Shown here: positions 1 to 5,387 of the stretch, in pieces | Layout of the letters: every line of letters begins with the position of its first letter | How positions within the stretch are numbered: position 1 is the stretch's first letter | Origin: an uncultured Collinsella sp. | GTDB taxonomy: Bacteria; Actinomycetota; Coriobacteriia; Coriobacteriales; Coriobacteriaceae | Direction of reading: 5' to 3' | NCBI GenBank assembly: GCA_900552755.1 | Contig: USAY01000111.1 | Location: forward strand, 1 to 5,905 | Length of the DNA: 5,905 nt | Made by a program: the position numbers and the translations under genes | The notes under the pieces: model-generated | Seen by the model: only the letters and a program-made list of their open reading frames with translations | What the model was told of the DNA's origin: nothing | The model's database searches: none

Positions 1-568
1 GTCACAAAGCCAGAAAAAAGAAGCCATCGCCCAGGCGGCCGAGCAGGAGCTCGCATCGCTTGCGGGTCGTGGCGTGCGCATCGCAGGCAACGCGTGCTCG
101 CCGATTGTGCTGGTAAAAGGCGATTTGGATGAGGCCGAGCGCTCGGGCGGCGAGCTTGCCGCAGGCGCGGATGGCGCGGCGCTGCGTAAGGCGCTCGGGG
201 CCATCGGTTATGCGCCCGAGGATTTTTGCGTGCTGGCAAGCGTCGCCGGTGCGGGCGACGGAACGGTGGCGGTGGGCCATGCCCTGCCGTGCGAGCTGTT
301 CCGCGAGGCGCTCGAAGCCTTGGACCCCGAGGCAGTCCTGCTGCTGGACGATCGCGCGGCCGATACCATGCGCGAGACCTATGCCGACATGCTCGTGGCA
401 ATTGACGACTTTGATACCGCCATGCTCAAGCCCGGCTTGGTCGCCCATGTGCAGGGTCGTCGCGTGCTTGCGCTCGACGGTTTTGAGGCTGCGCTCACTG
501 ACAAAGCCGCCAAGCAGCGCATGTGGGCATACATCAAGCAGCTGACCCCGGCAGCCGCTCCGCTGTAG
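1..568 (+). CDS. Partial gene: uracil-DNA-glycosylase-like (family 4 fold) protein with degenerate active site
   Basis: The reading frame is open from the left edge (first full codon at 2) to a TAG at 566-568; 188 residues are visible and the true start is probably off the window. An internal GTG at 74 is possible, but the frame continues upstream with protein-like sequence. I compared it from memory with family 4 uracil-DNA glycosylases. A strand PIVLVKG (101-121) sits where IVFVGEGPG lies. It is followed by a charged stretch, a helix ALRKALGAIGYAPEDFCVLA like the 'LL..LL...GI.REDVYI.N' segment, then ALDPEAVLLLD like 'I.PDVIVALG', and a C-terminal GRRVLALDGFEAAL...W.YIKQL like 'GKKV..TFHP..LL...L.DI'. 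The order and total length fit the family. The GE(A/G)PG catalytic motif, the N after the second strand, the HP motif (here DG, 476-481) and most cluster cysteines are absent, so glycosylase activity is not expected. Fold homology is inference; the function is unknown. The gene ends 64 bp from the convergent kinase gene. Confidence 0.72.
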   Translation, partial: SQSQKKEAIAQAAEQELASLAGRGVRIAGNACSPIVLVKGDLDEAERSGGELAAGADGAALRKALGAIGYAPEDFCVLASVAGAGDGTVAVGHALPCELFREALEALDPEAVLLLDDRAADTMRETYADMLVAIDDFDTAMLKPGLVAHVQGRRVLALDGFEAALTDKAAKQRMWAYIKQLTPAAAPL

Positions 569-632
569 CGGATTGGCGCCGGCGAGCGATTGTCTGGCGG
601 GCAAGGCACGCCTCGAGATCGGCGCCGCACTT

Positions 633-1910
633 CTACATCACAGCGCGCAGCTCAAACCGATCGCCGTTAATGCGGAACTGGCAGTTGCCGTTCATGCGTT
701 CGACGGCAAGCTTAATGCTCTTGGTTCCAAAGCCGTGTCCGGTGTGCCCGGCTACGGGCATGCCGTCGACCATGCGCGGCGCGCGGTCAAACGTGTTGGA
801 AACTAACAGCAGCAGCTGGCCGTTCTCTAATCGCAGGTCAAAGTTGACGAATCGCTTTCCTTGGGGTGCGGTGCTTGCGGCGGTGATAGCGTTTTCCAAG
901 GCATTTGAGAGCACGCTAAACAGGTCGGCGTCACCTACGTGGATGGTTTCGGGTACGGCGGCGCGCAGGTTGGCGGTAATGCCGTTTCTATTGATATCCG
1001 AGTTAAATGACGAAAGCGCGATGTTTACGGTCTCGTTGGCGCAGAAGCGGCGTACGGCGGTGCGGTCGCCGGCTTCGCAGAGTTCGTCGATGCAATCGAG
1101 CGCCTCGTCGGTGTGGCCCTCCTCAATTAAAGCGGCCAGGCCGCGTAGGAAGTGGCGCATGTCGTGGCGAAGAATCGACAGCTCGCGCCCAGATTGACGC
1201 CAAGCCTCGAGCTCTTTGATGGCGGCGCTGTCGCGGGTTTCGAGCATCCAGCGCTCTCGCTCGGCGGTTTCCTTTTCTTCGTATTCGCGCAGGTAAACGG
1301 CAAGAAACATAAGGTAGAAGGCACAGAGCGCAAAGGCCAAAAACTCAACCGTCACCACCGAGCCCGAGTGGAACAGCGTGGTGTAGACGTTGGTGGCATA
1401 GTCAAAGACGTAATAGACGAGCGGCAGGATTAAAAGGATGCCCAGCTCGGTGGTGCTTTTAATCGCCAAGCGTGGACCGATGTCGCCGGCCCAATGCAAC
1501 AGGACGGCAAAGACGGCGAGTGTGGTCGCGATGCGCGCCAGGTAGTACGCGATCTGAGAATCGGTTGCGGCAAATGCGGCGATGCCCATCCAATTGCTGA
1601 ACTGGCAGCTCAGATAGGCACTCGTAATGCCGAGCACGGCAAGCAGCGGGCTCAGGCGGTAGCGCGCGCACAAATAGATGACGAGCGGCAGATGCACGAC
1701 GAGCGGATATACCTGGCGGGCGAAAAGCTCGCCGCCGACAGCATTGGCGAGGCCAAATGCGCATCCGGTTACGGCACCGACCAGCACCAGTTCAAGCGCA
1801 TGACGCCGGTTGATCTCGACACCGCACAGCGCCGCCGAGGCAAAGACGCCAAAGAGCAGCGTCGTGGCGTGGTGGATTGCCCAAAGGACCATTTCGACCG
1901 TTGCGGGCAT
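633..1910 (-). CDS. Membrane sensor histidine kinase, GHKL type (AgrC/ComD-like)
   Basis: 425 residues. This is an integral-membrane sensor that should autophosphorylate and pass phosphate to the LytTR regulator encoded just upstream. About seven hydrophobic segments are visible (roughly residues 5-29, 38-60, 66-82, 86-104, 120-141, 154-176, 183-207), then a charged probable coiled coil (208-245). The dimerisation box is LRHDMRHFL with H249 the likely phosphorylated histidine. The ATPase domain shows an N box N336-ALENAI and a G box GHGFGTKSI at 391-399, the form usual in GHKL/HATPase_c_5 kinases of the AgrC/ComD/BlpH group. The ATG at 1908-1910 is chosen because a GGGAGG ribosome site (1916-1921) lies 5 nt upstream and the ATG overlaps the regulator stop codon. 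The frame is open to 1991, but that extension would run through the regulator gene. Such kinases often sense peptides, but no candidate peptide gene is visible beside it, so the signal is unknown. Confidence 0.93.
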   Translation of the reverse strand: MPATVEMVLWAIHHATTLLFGVFASAALCGVEINRRHALELVLVGAVTGCAFGLANAVGGELFARQVYPLVVHLPLVIYLCARYRLSPLLAVLGITSAYLSCQFSNWMGIAAFAATDSQIAYYLARIATTLAVFAVLLHWAGDIGPRLAIKSTTELGILLILPLVYYVFDYATNVYTTLFHSGSVVTVEFLAFALCAFYLMFLAVYLREYEEKETAERERWMLETRDSAAIKELEAWRQSGRELSILRHDMRHFLRGLAALIEEGHTDEALDCIDELCEAGDRTAVRRFCANETVNIALSSFNSDINRNGITANLRAAVPETIHVGDADLFSVLSNALENAITAASTAPQGKRFVNFDLRLENGQLLLLVSNTFDRAPRMVDGMPVAGHTGHGFGTKSIKLAVERMNGNCQFRINGDRFELRAVM

Positions 1911-2632
1911 TAGCGCCTCCCGCCCTCGAAACGCACCGCAAAGTAGGCGTCTTGGAACCCCTGCTTGCTGCTGCGCGACAGTGGAATGCACGCGCCGGAG
2001 CGCATGACGATGTCCGTGCGATCGAAGTGGTCGATGTTGCGCAAGTTGACCTGGTAACTACGGTGGCATTTAAAGAAGGTGGCATTTTGCGCCAAACGGT
2101 CCTCGACGCTGCGGAACGACTCGAGTGCCTCGATGTCGCGTCCGTCGCGCAGGTGGAAGACCACGTGCTTGTTGCGCGCCTCGGCATATTCGATGTCGGA
2201 CAGGCGCAGGGCGTGGTAGCCAAAGGAAGTTTTGATCACGAGCTCGTCGGTTGCCGCCGGGCGCATGCTCGAAAGCTCGTTAAGTAACTGCGCCAGGCGT
2301 TCGTAAGTCACGGGCTTGAGCAGATAGTCGAAGGCGCGGACCTCGTAGGACTCCAGTGCGAACTCGGGCGACGAGGTGAGGAACACCAGGCGCACGGCGG
2401 TATCGGCCTGGCGCAATTCGCGCGCGGTGTCCATGCCGTTGACGAGCGGCATGATCATGTCGAGCAGAATGATGTCGGCGCGCGATGCGGCATGGCGGGC
2501 CAGCAGGTCCTCGCCGCGCGTGACGAGCGCAACATCGACCGCCGTGCCCGTCTCGGTCGACCAACGGTCGATCATCCGGTGCAGTCTATCTAGAAAAGCG
2601 ACATCATCGTCGCAGGCAATAATCTTGAGCAT
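1910..2632 (-). CDS. LytTR-family response regulator (AgrA/ComE-like)
   Basis: 240 residues. This is a cytoplasmic transcription factor, presumably activated by the kinase encoded directly downstream. The receiver domain (about 1-120) has the acidic cluster D8-D9-D10, phosphoacceptor D58 in ILLDMIMP, T86 in FLTSS and K106 in YLLKP. The C-terminal LytTR DNA-binding domain (about 129-236) shows the family pattern: LRLSDIEYAEARNKHVVFH, FFKCHRSYQVNLRNI and IPLSRSSKQGFQDAYF. The ATG at 2630-2632 is preceded by an AAGGGGG-like ribosome site about 6 nt upstream. An in-frame extension to 2719 is rejected because its sequence is low quality and would swallow the leader and repeats. The TAA stop overlaps the kinase ATG by one base, so the two are probably translationally coupled. 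The gene is divergent from nadA, with 293 bp between starts. A regulator of this class often controls its own operon; the tandem repeat at 2668-2704 is the obvious candidate site. The wider regulon cannot be seen. Confidence 0.95.
   Translation of the reverse strand: MLKIIACDDDVAFLDRLHRMIDRWSTETGTAVDVALVTRGEDLLARHAASRADIILLDMIMPLVNGMDTARELRQADTAVRLVFLTSSPEFALESYEVRAFDYLLKPVTYERLAQLLNELSSMRPAATDELVIKTSFGYHALRLSDIEYAEARNKHVVFHLRDGRDIEALESFRSVEDRLAQNATFFKCHRSYQVNLRNIDHFDRTDIVMRSGACIPLSRSSKQGFQDAYFAVRFEGGRR
1916..1921 (-). promoter_or_regulatory. Ribosome binding site of the kinase gene, inside the regulator gene
   Basis: On the minus strand GGGAGG precedes the kinase ATG by 5 nt and lies within the last codons of the regulator gene. 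With the one-base stop/start overlap (TAATG), this fixes the kinase start and points to translational coupling. Confidence 0.8.
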
Positions 2633-2651
2633 TCTAAGCCCCCTTAGTAGT

Positions 2652-2667
2652 TCGATTTTGCCACATT
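2652..2667 (-). promoter_or_regulatory. Weak -10-like element for the regulator-kinase operon (tentative)
   Basis: On the minus strand the first AT-rich stretch after the tandem repeat contains CAAAAT (4 of 6 matches to TATAAT; complement of 2656-2661). No good -35 hexamer lies 16-18 bp upstream; that spot is occupied by the proximal copy of the tandem repeat. This arrangement would suit an activator-dependent promoter, but the element is weak. Confidence 0.3.
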
Positions 2668-2704
2668 GGGTGCGGACCGCTTGCGGGGGTGCGGACCGTT
2701 TGCG
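2668..2704. repeat. Tandem 18-bp direct repeat upstream of the response-regulator gene
   Basis: Two copies of GGGTGCGGACCGYTTGCG occupy 2668-2685 and 2687-2704. They are identical except for C/T at 2680/2699, and their starts are 19 bp apart. They lie 36-72 bp upstream of the regulator ATG. Paired direct repeats are the usual binding form for LytTR regulators, though the spacing there is commonly nearer two helical turns (about 21-22 bp). An autoregulatory site is therefore plausible but unproven; a chance or slippage-made duplication is the alternative. Confidence 0.75.
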
Positions 2705-2840
2705 CCCCACGGCGTGCAACTCGCGCCAAGCGGTATTGCGGTGGCGAAAGATGCCTCCTGCGCCATCGAGAGCTCAGCTATCCTCAGCTTGCCAGTTCGA
2801 ATATGGACCTGCCACATGATTGAATCTTTATTTCAACTTT
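2705..2840. other. Intergenic DNA between the tandem repeat and the palindrome
   Basis: I see no supported gene, RNA or repeat here. Short open frames cross it, but they lack a ribosome site and protein-like composition. The right end (2820-2840) is AT-rich compared with the rest of the window. It contains a weak promoter-like pair for rightward transcription (TGGACC at 2804 and TTTATT at 2827, 17 bp apart), clearly poorer than the pair inside the palindrome. Confidence 0.5.
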
Positions 2841-2884
2841 ACACCTAGGTTTACAGCTGTCTTGTCAGCTGTAAACCTAGGTGT
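2841..2884. promoter_or_regulatory. Perfect 19-bp-arm inverted repeat, probable operator of the nad operon
   Basis: The left arm ACACCTAGGTTTACAGCTG (2841-2859) and the right arm CAGCTGTAAACCTAGGTGT (2866-2884) are exact reverse complements around a 6-bp spacer TCTTGT. Each arm is itself built of smaller palindromes: ACCTAGGT (2843-2850, 2875-2882) and CAGCTG (2854-2859, 2866-2871). It overlaps the best -35 element and spacer upstream of nadA, as expected for a repressor site. NAD synthesis operons in Gram-positive bacteria are often repressed by NiaR (YrxA) with nicotinate as co-repressor. A NiaR-type operator is my first guess, by context and dyad shape only. No U-run follows on either strand, so it does not look like an intrinsic terminator. 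Confidence 0.8.
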
Positions 2885-2890
2885 CATACT
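2862..2890 (+). promoter_or_regulatory. Predicted promoter of nadABC
   Basis: A -35 element TTGTCA (2862-2867, 5 of 6 to consensus) is followed after exactly 17 bp by CATACT (2885-2890, 4 of 6), which is preceded by TGT, an extended -10. Transcription would begin near 2897, giving a leader of about 30 nt. The -35 and the whole spacer are inside the inverted repeat, so a protein bound there would block RNA polymerase. Confidence 0.55.
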
Positions 2891-2925
2891 AAAGCCCCAA
2901 GATTCGCCAAAAGAGAGGGGCCTTG

Positions 2926-3951
2926 ATGGCACAGAGCGCGAACATGGATGCGTCGGAGCTTGCACGCGATATCGCGGCCGGCCTAGCATCGGCAACGACG
3001 GCAACGGAGCGCGCGGCACTGGTGCCCGCAGAGCTCGTCGAGGCCATTCAGCAACTAAAAACCCAACGTGATGCGGTGATCCTGGCGCACTACTATGTGG
3101 CGCCCGAGGTCCAAGCCGTTGCCGATTACGTCGGCGACAGTTTCTACCTGGCAAAGCTCGCCAAGAGCCTGCCGCAGCAGACCATCGTGCTGTGCGGCGT
3201 GGAGTTTATGGGCGAGAGCGCCAAGCTGCTCAACCCCACCAAGACCGTGCTGCTGCCCGAGCCGGGTGCGGACTGCCCCATGGCGCACATGGTCAAGCGC
3301 GAGACGGTCGACGCGGCGCGCGCCGAGTACGGCGACGACCTGGCTGTCGTCTGCTACGTCAACTCGACGGTCGAGATCAAGAGCTGGAGTGACGTGTGCG
3401 TTACCAGCTCCAACGCCGTCAAGATTGTGTCCGAGCTGCCGCAGCAGCATGTCCTGTTCATTCCCGACCAAAACCTCGGTCGCTTTGTGGCCGAGCAGGT
3501 GCCGCAAAAGCACGTCATCCTCAACAAGGGCTACTGCCCGCGCCACCACATCATCACCGTCGAGCAGATCGTCGACGCGACGGAGGCCCACCCCGACGCG
3601 CTCGTGCTGGCGCACCCCGAGTGCAAGGCCGACGTTCTGGCCGAGGCCGACTACATCGGCTCCACCGCCGGTATCATCAAGTATGCCGAGGAGTCCGACG
3701 CGAGCGAGTTCATTATCGTGACGGTCCGCGGCGTGCTCTATGAGCTCGAGCGCCGCTGCCAGGGCACCGGCAAGAAGTTCTACTTCCCCGTGGTGCAGCC
3801 CACCTGCGTCAACATGGATCTCATCACGCTCGAAAAGCTCGTGCGCTGCCTGGAGACGGGCGAGGGCGAGGTGCAGATCGGCGTCTCGGACGAGGCGGCA
3901 GACCAGGCCAAGCTCACGCTCGACCGTATGCTCGAGTACGCAGCGCGCTAG
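2926..3951 (+). CDS. nadA: Quinolinate synthase NadA
   Basis: 341 residues. NadA condenses iminoaspartate, made by NadB, with dihydroxyacetone phosphate to form quinolinate, using an oxygen-sensitive [4Fe-4S] cluster in the cytoplasm. Family signatures are AVILAHYYVAPEVQAVADYVGDS (residues 50-72), LCGVEFMGESAKLLNP (89-104), VCYVNSTVEIKSWSDVCVTSSNA (about 145-164) and HPECKADV (from about 230). The likely cluster ligands are C90, C204 (in NKGYCPRHH) and C294 (in QPTCVNM). Their spacing is close to that remembered for Bacillus subtilis NadA (110/230/320) rather than E. coli. The ATG at 2926 is chosen: GAGGGG (2915-2920) lies 5 nt upstream. A TTG directly before it (2923) is in frame and would add one residue. 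The first 35 or so residues are a variable N-terminal extension before the conserved core. It is the first gene of the nad operon and is followed 56 bp later by nadB. Confidence 0.98.
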   Translation: MAQSANMDASELARDIAAGLASATTATERAALVPAELVEAIQQLKTQRDAVILAHYYVAPEVQAVADYVGDSFYLAKLAKSLPQQTIVLCGVEFMGESAKLLNPTKTVLLPEPGADCPMAHMVKRETVDAARAEYGDDLAVVCYVNSTVEIKSWSDVCVTSSNAVKIVSELPQQHVLFIPDQNLGRFVAEQVPQKHVILNKGYCPRHHIITVEQIVDATEAHPDALVLAHPECKADVLAEADYIGSTAGIIKYAEESDASEFIIVTVRGVLYELERRCQGTGKKFYFPVVQPTCVNMDLITLEKLVRCLETGEGEVQIGVSDEAADQAKLTLDRMLEYAAR

Positions 3952-3954
3952 AAC

Positions 3955-3989
3955 AATGTTGCATGAGGGACGGTCCCTTATGTCACATT
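3955..3989 (+). repeat. REP-like 35-nt imperfect palindrome between nadA and nadB
   Basis: The element is centred on G3972. Outer arms AATGT/ACATT, middle CAT/ATG and inner AGGGA/TCCCT pair around a CGG loop. Of 16 paired positions there is one mismatch (3960/3984), and two are G-U wobbles in the sense RNA (3961/3983, 3965/3979). It begins 4 nt after the nadA stop and ends just before the nadB ribosome site. No U-run follows, so it is not a classic terminator. The GGGACGGTCCC core resembles dispersed REP palindromes mobilised by REP-associated tyrosine transposases. That link is inference, since only one copy is in the window. Confidence 0.72.
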
Positions 3990-3993
3990 ACAA

Positions 3994-4002
3994 GGGAGAG
4001 GA
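3994..4002 (+). promoter_or_regulatory. Ribosome binding site that decides the nadB start
   Basis: GGGAGAGGA ends 5 nt before the GTG at 4008 (6 nt counting from GAGG). Neither the upstream ATG at 3963, which lies inside the hairpin, nor the downstream ATG at 4032 has such a site, so GTG is preferred. Confidence 0.75.
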
Positions 4003-4007
4003 TTCCT

Positions 4008-5384
4008 GTGGAAACCAAGCAATACCCCGATATGGAGTGCGACGTCGTTATTGCCGGCTGCGGCGTGGCGGGTCTGTACGCGGCCCTCAATCTGCCGACG
4101 AGCACGCGCGTGATCATGCTCTCCAAGGGCGCGGTCGATGAGTGCGATTCGATGCTCGCGCAGGGCGGCATCTGCGTGCTGCCCGAGGGTTCGGACTACG
4201 ATGCCTTCTTTGAGGACACCATGCACGCCGGCCACTACGAGAACCGCCGCGAGAGCGTCGACATCATGATTCGCTCGAGCCGCTCGGTCATCAACGACCT
4301 GCTGGCGATGGGCGTGGATTTTGAGCGCAAGGCCGACGGCAGCCTCGACTTTACCCGCGAGGGCGCGCACAGCCGTCCGCGCATTGCCTTCCATGCCGAC
4401 ATTACGGGCAAGGAGATCACGACCAAGCTGCTCCAGGCCGTTCGCAAGCTGGACAACGTGCAGATTTTGGAGCACGTGGCCATGACCGACATCCTGACCG
4501 CCGAGCGCGATGGCGCCACGGTGTGCACCGGCGTCGTCGCCGTAGCCGTGGACGAGGACAACTCGGTTCGTCCCGCCGACGAGCTGGCAAATGCCGCTGA
4601 GGGCGTGCATGCCGGTAAGCCGTTTAAGATCCATGCCCGCCACACGCTGTGGGCGACGGGCGGCATCGGTGGCGTATACGACCACTCGACCAACTACCCG
4701 CAGCTCACGGGCGACGCCTGCCACATCGCCCAGGAGCACGGCATTACGATGGAGCACCTGGACTACGTGCAGATTCACCCCACGGGCCTGTTCTCGCCGC
4801 AGCCGGGCCGCACCTTCCTGATCAGCGAGAGCTGCCGCGGCGAGGGCGCGATTTTGCTCAACGCCGCCGGTGAGCGCTTTACCGACGAGCTTCAGCCGCG
4901 CGATGTGGTCGCCGCCGCTATTCGCGAGCAGATGAAGCAGGACGGTACCGAGCACGAGTGGCTGAGCTTTGCCCCCGTCGAGCGCGACGTGGTGACCGGG
5001 CATTTCGCCAACATCCGCGCGCGCTGCCTTGAGGACGGTCGCGACATCCTGGATGAGCCCATTCCCGTTACGCCCACGCAGCACTACTTTATGGGCGGCG
5101 TGTGGGTCGACAAGGATGGCCGCACCTCGATGCCCGAGCTCTATGCCGCGGGCGAGACGGCTTGCAACGGCGTTCACGGCAAGAACCGCCTAGCTTCCAA
5201 CAGCCTGCTCGAGTCCCTAGTCTGGGGTCGTCGCGCTGCTTGGCGTATGCGCACCGGCGAGTCGCTGGCCGTGGAGCAGGCGGGCGAGCCCGCGCTCGAT
5301 GGCCGTCATCGCGCCCTGAGCGCCGACACCCTGGCAATCGATGATTTGGCCCGTGCCGCCAGCACGCAGGCCGTGGAGGAGTAG
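4008..5384 (+). CDS. nadB: L-aspartate oxidase NadB (short form)
   Basis: 458 residues. NadB is an FAD flavoprotein oxidising L-aspartate to iminoaspartate, the first step of de novo NAD synthesis, and supplies NadA. The N-terminal dinucleotide fold is CDVVIAGCGVAGLYAALNL (from residue 11; GxGxxG at 17-22), followed by LAQGGI (50-55). Catalytic positions known from E. coli have equivalents: E118 (TREGAHS), H257 (QIHPTGL), R298 (QPRDVV), H359 (TQHYFMGG) and R394 (NRLASNSLLE). FHADITGKEI is at 128-137. E. coli NadB is about 540 residues; this one stops shortly after the FAD C-terminal signature and lacks most of the C-terminal helical domain, as do several anaerobe NadBs. Residues about 182-207 form an extra polar loop before the ARHTLWATGGIGG strand. 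Fumarate reductase or succinate dehydrogenase flavoproteins are relatives, but the nadA-nadC context decides the call. The GTG start is set by its ribosome site. Confidence 0.97.
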   Translation: METKQYPDMECDVVIAGCGVAGLYAALNLPTSTRVIMLSKGAVDECDSMLAQGGICVLPEGSDYDAFFEDTMHAGHYENRRESVDIMIRSSRSVINDLLAMGVDFERKADGSLDFTREGAHSRPRIAFHADITGKEITTKLLQAVRKLDNVQILEHVAMTDILTAERDGATVCTGVVAVAVDEDNSVRPADELANAAEGVHAGKPFKIHARHTLWATGGIGGVYDHSTNYPQLTGDACHIAQEHGITMEHLDYVQIHPTGLFSPQPGRTFLISESCRGEGAILLNAAGERFTDELQPRDVVAAAIREQMKQDGTEHEWLSFAPVERDVVTGHFANIRARCLEDGRDILDEPIPVTPTQHYFMGGVWVDKDGRTSMPELYAAGETACNGVHGKNRLASNSLLESLVWGRRAAWRMRTGESLAVEQAGEPALDGRHRALSADTLAIDDLARAASTQAVEE

Positions 5385-5387
5385 ACC

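Noticed and set aside
575..626. Inverted repeat GGCGCCG/CGGCGCC in the convergent gap, as a bidirectional terminator.
   Set aside because: The arms are only 7 bp, 38 bp apart, with no T-run on either side, and such GC hexamers are common here by chance.
523..1197. Plus-strand open frames across the kinase gene (also 1494-1913).
   Set aside because: They are antisense to a kinase with clear H, N and G boxes; their Arg/Ser-rich translations are typical shadows.
1911..1991. Longer N-terminus for the kinase starting at 1991.
   Set aside because: It would lie wholly inside the regulator gene, while the ATG at 1908-1910 has a strong ribosome site and a stop/start overlap.
2633..2719. Longer N-terminus for the response regulator starting at 2719.
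   Set aside because: The extra 29 residues are not receiver-like and would translate the tandem repeat; the ATG at 2630-2632 starts right at the conserved LKIIACDDD.
2666..2848. Small open frame (60 codons) as a signal peptide for the kinase.
   Set aside because: It is on the opposite strand to the pair, has no ribosome site, runs through the tandem repeat and palindrome, and has no leader or double-glycine pattern.
2841..2884. The long inverted repeat as an intrinsic terminator.
   Set aside because: It is followed by CATACTAAAG on the plus strand and AAAGTTG on the minus strand, with no U-tract, and it overlaps a promoter.
3055..3615. Open frames on the minus strand opposite nadA and other long frames on the plus strand within nadA.
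   Set aside because: They overlap a fully supported quinolinate synthase and have repetitive, low-complexity translations.
3978..5177. A 399-residue open frame on the minus strand opposite nadB.
   Set aside because: It is a codon-bias shadow of a GC-rich gene: nadB has all family motifs, and the antisense frame shows no recognisable domain or ribosome site.
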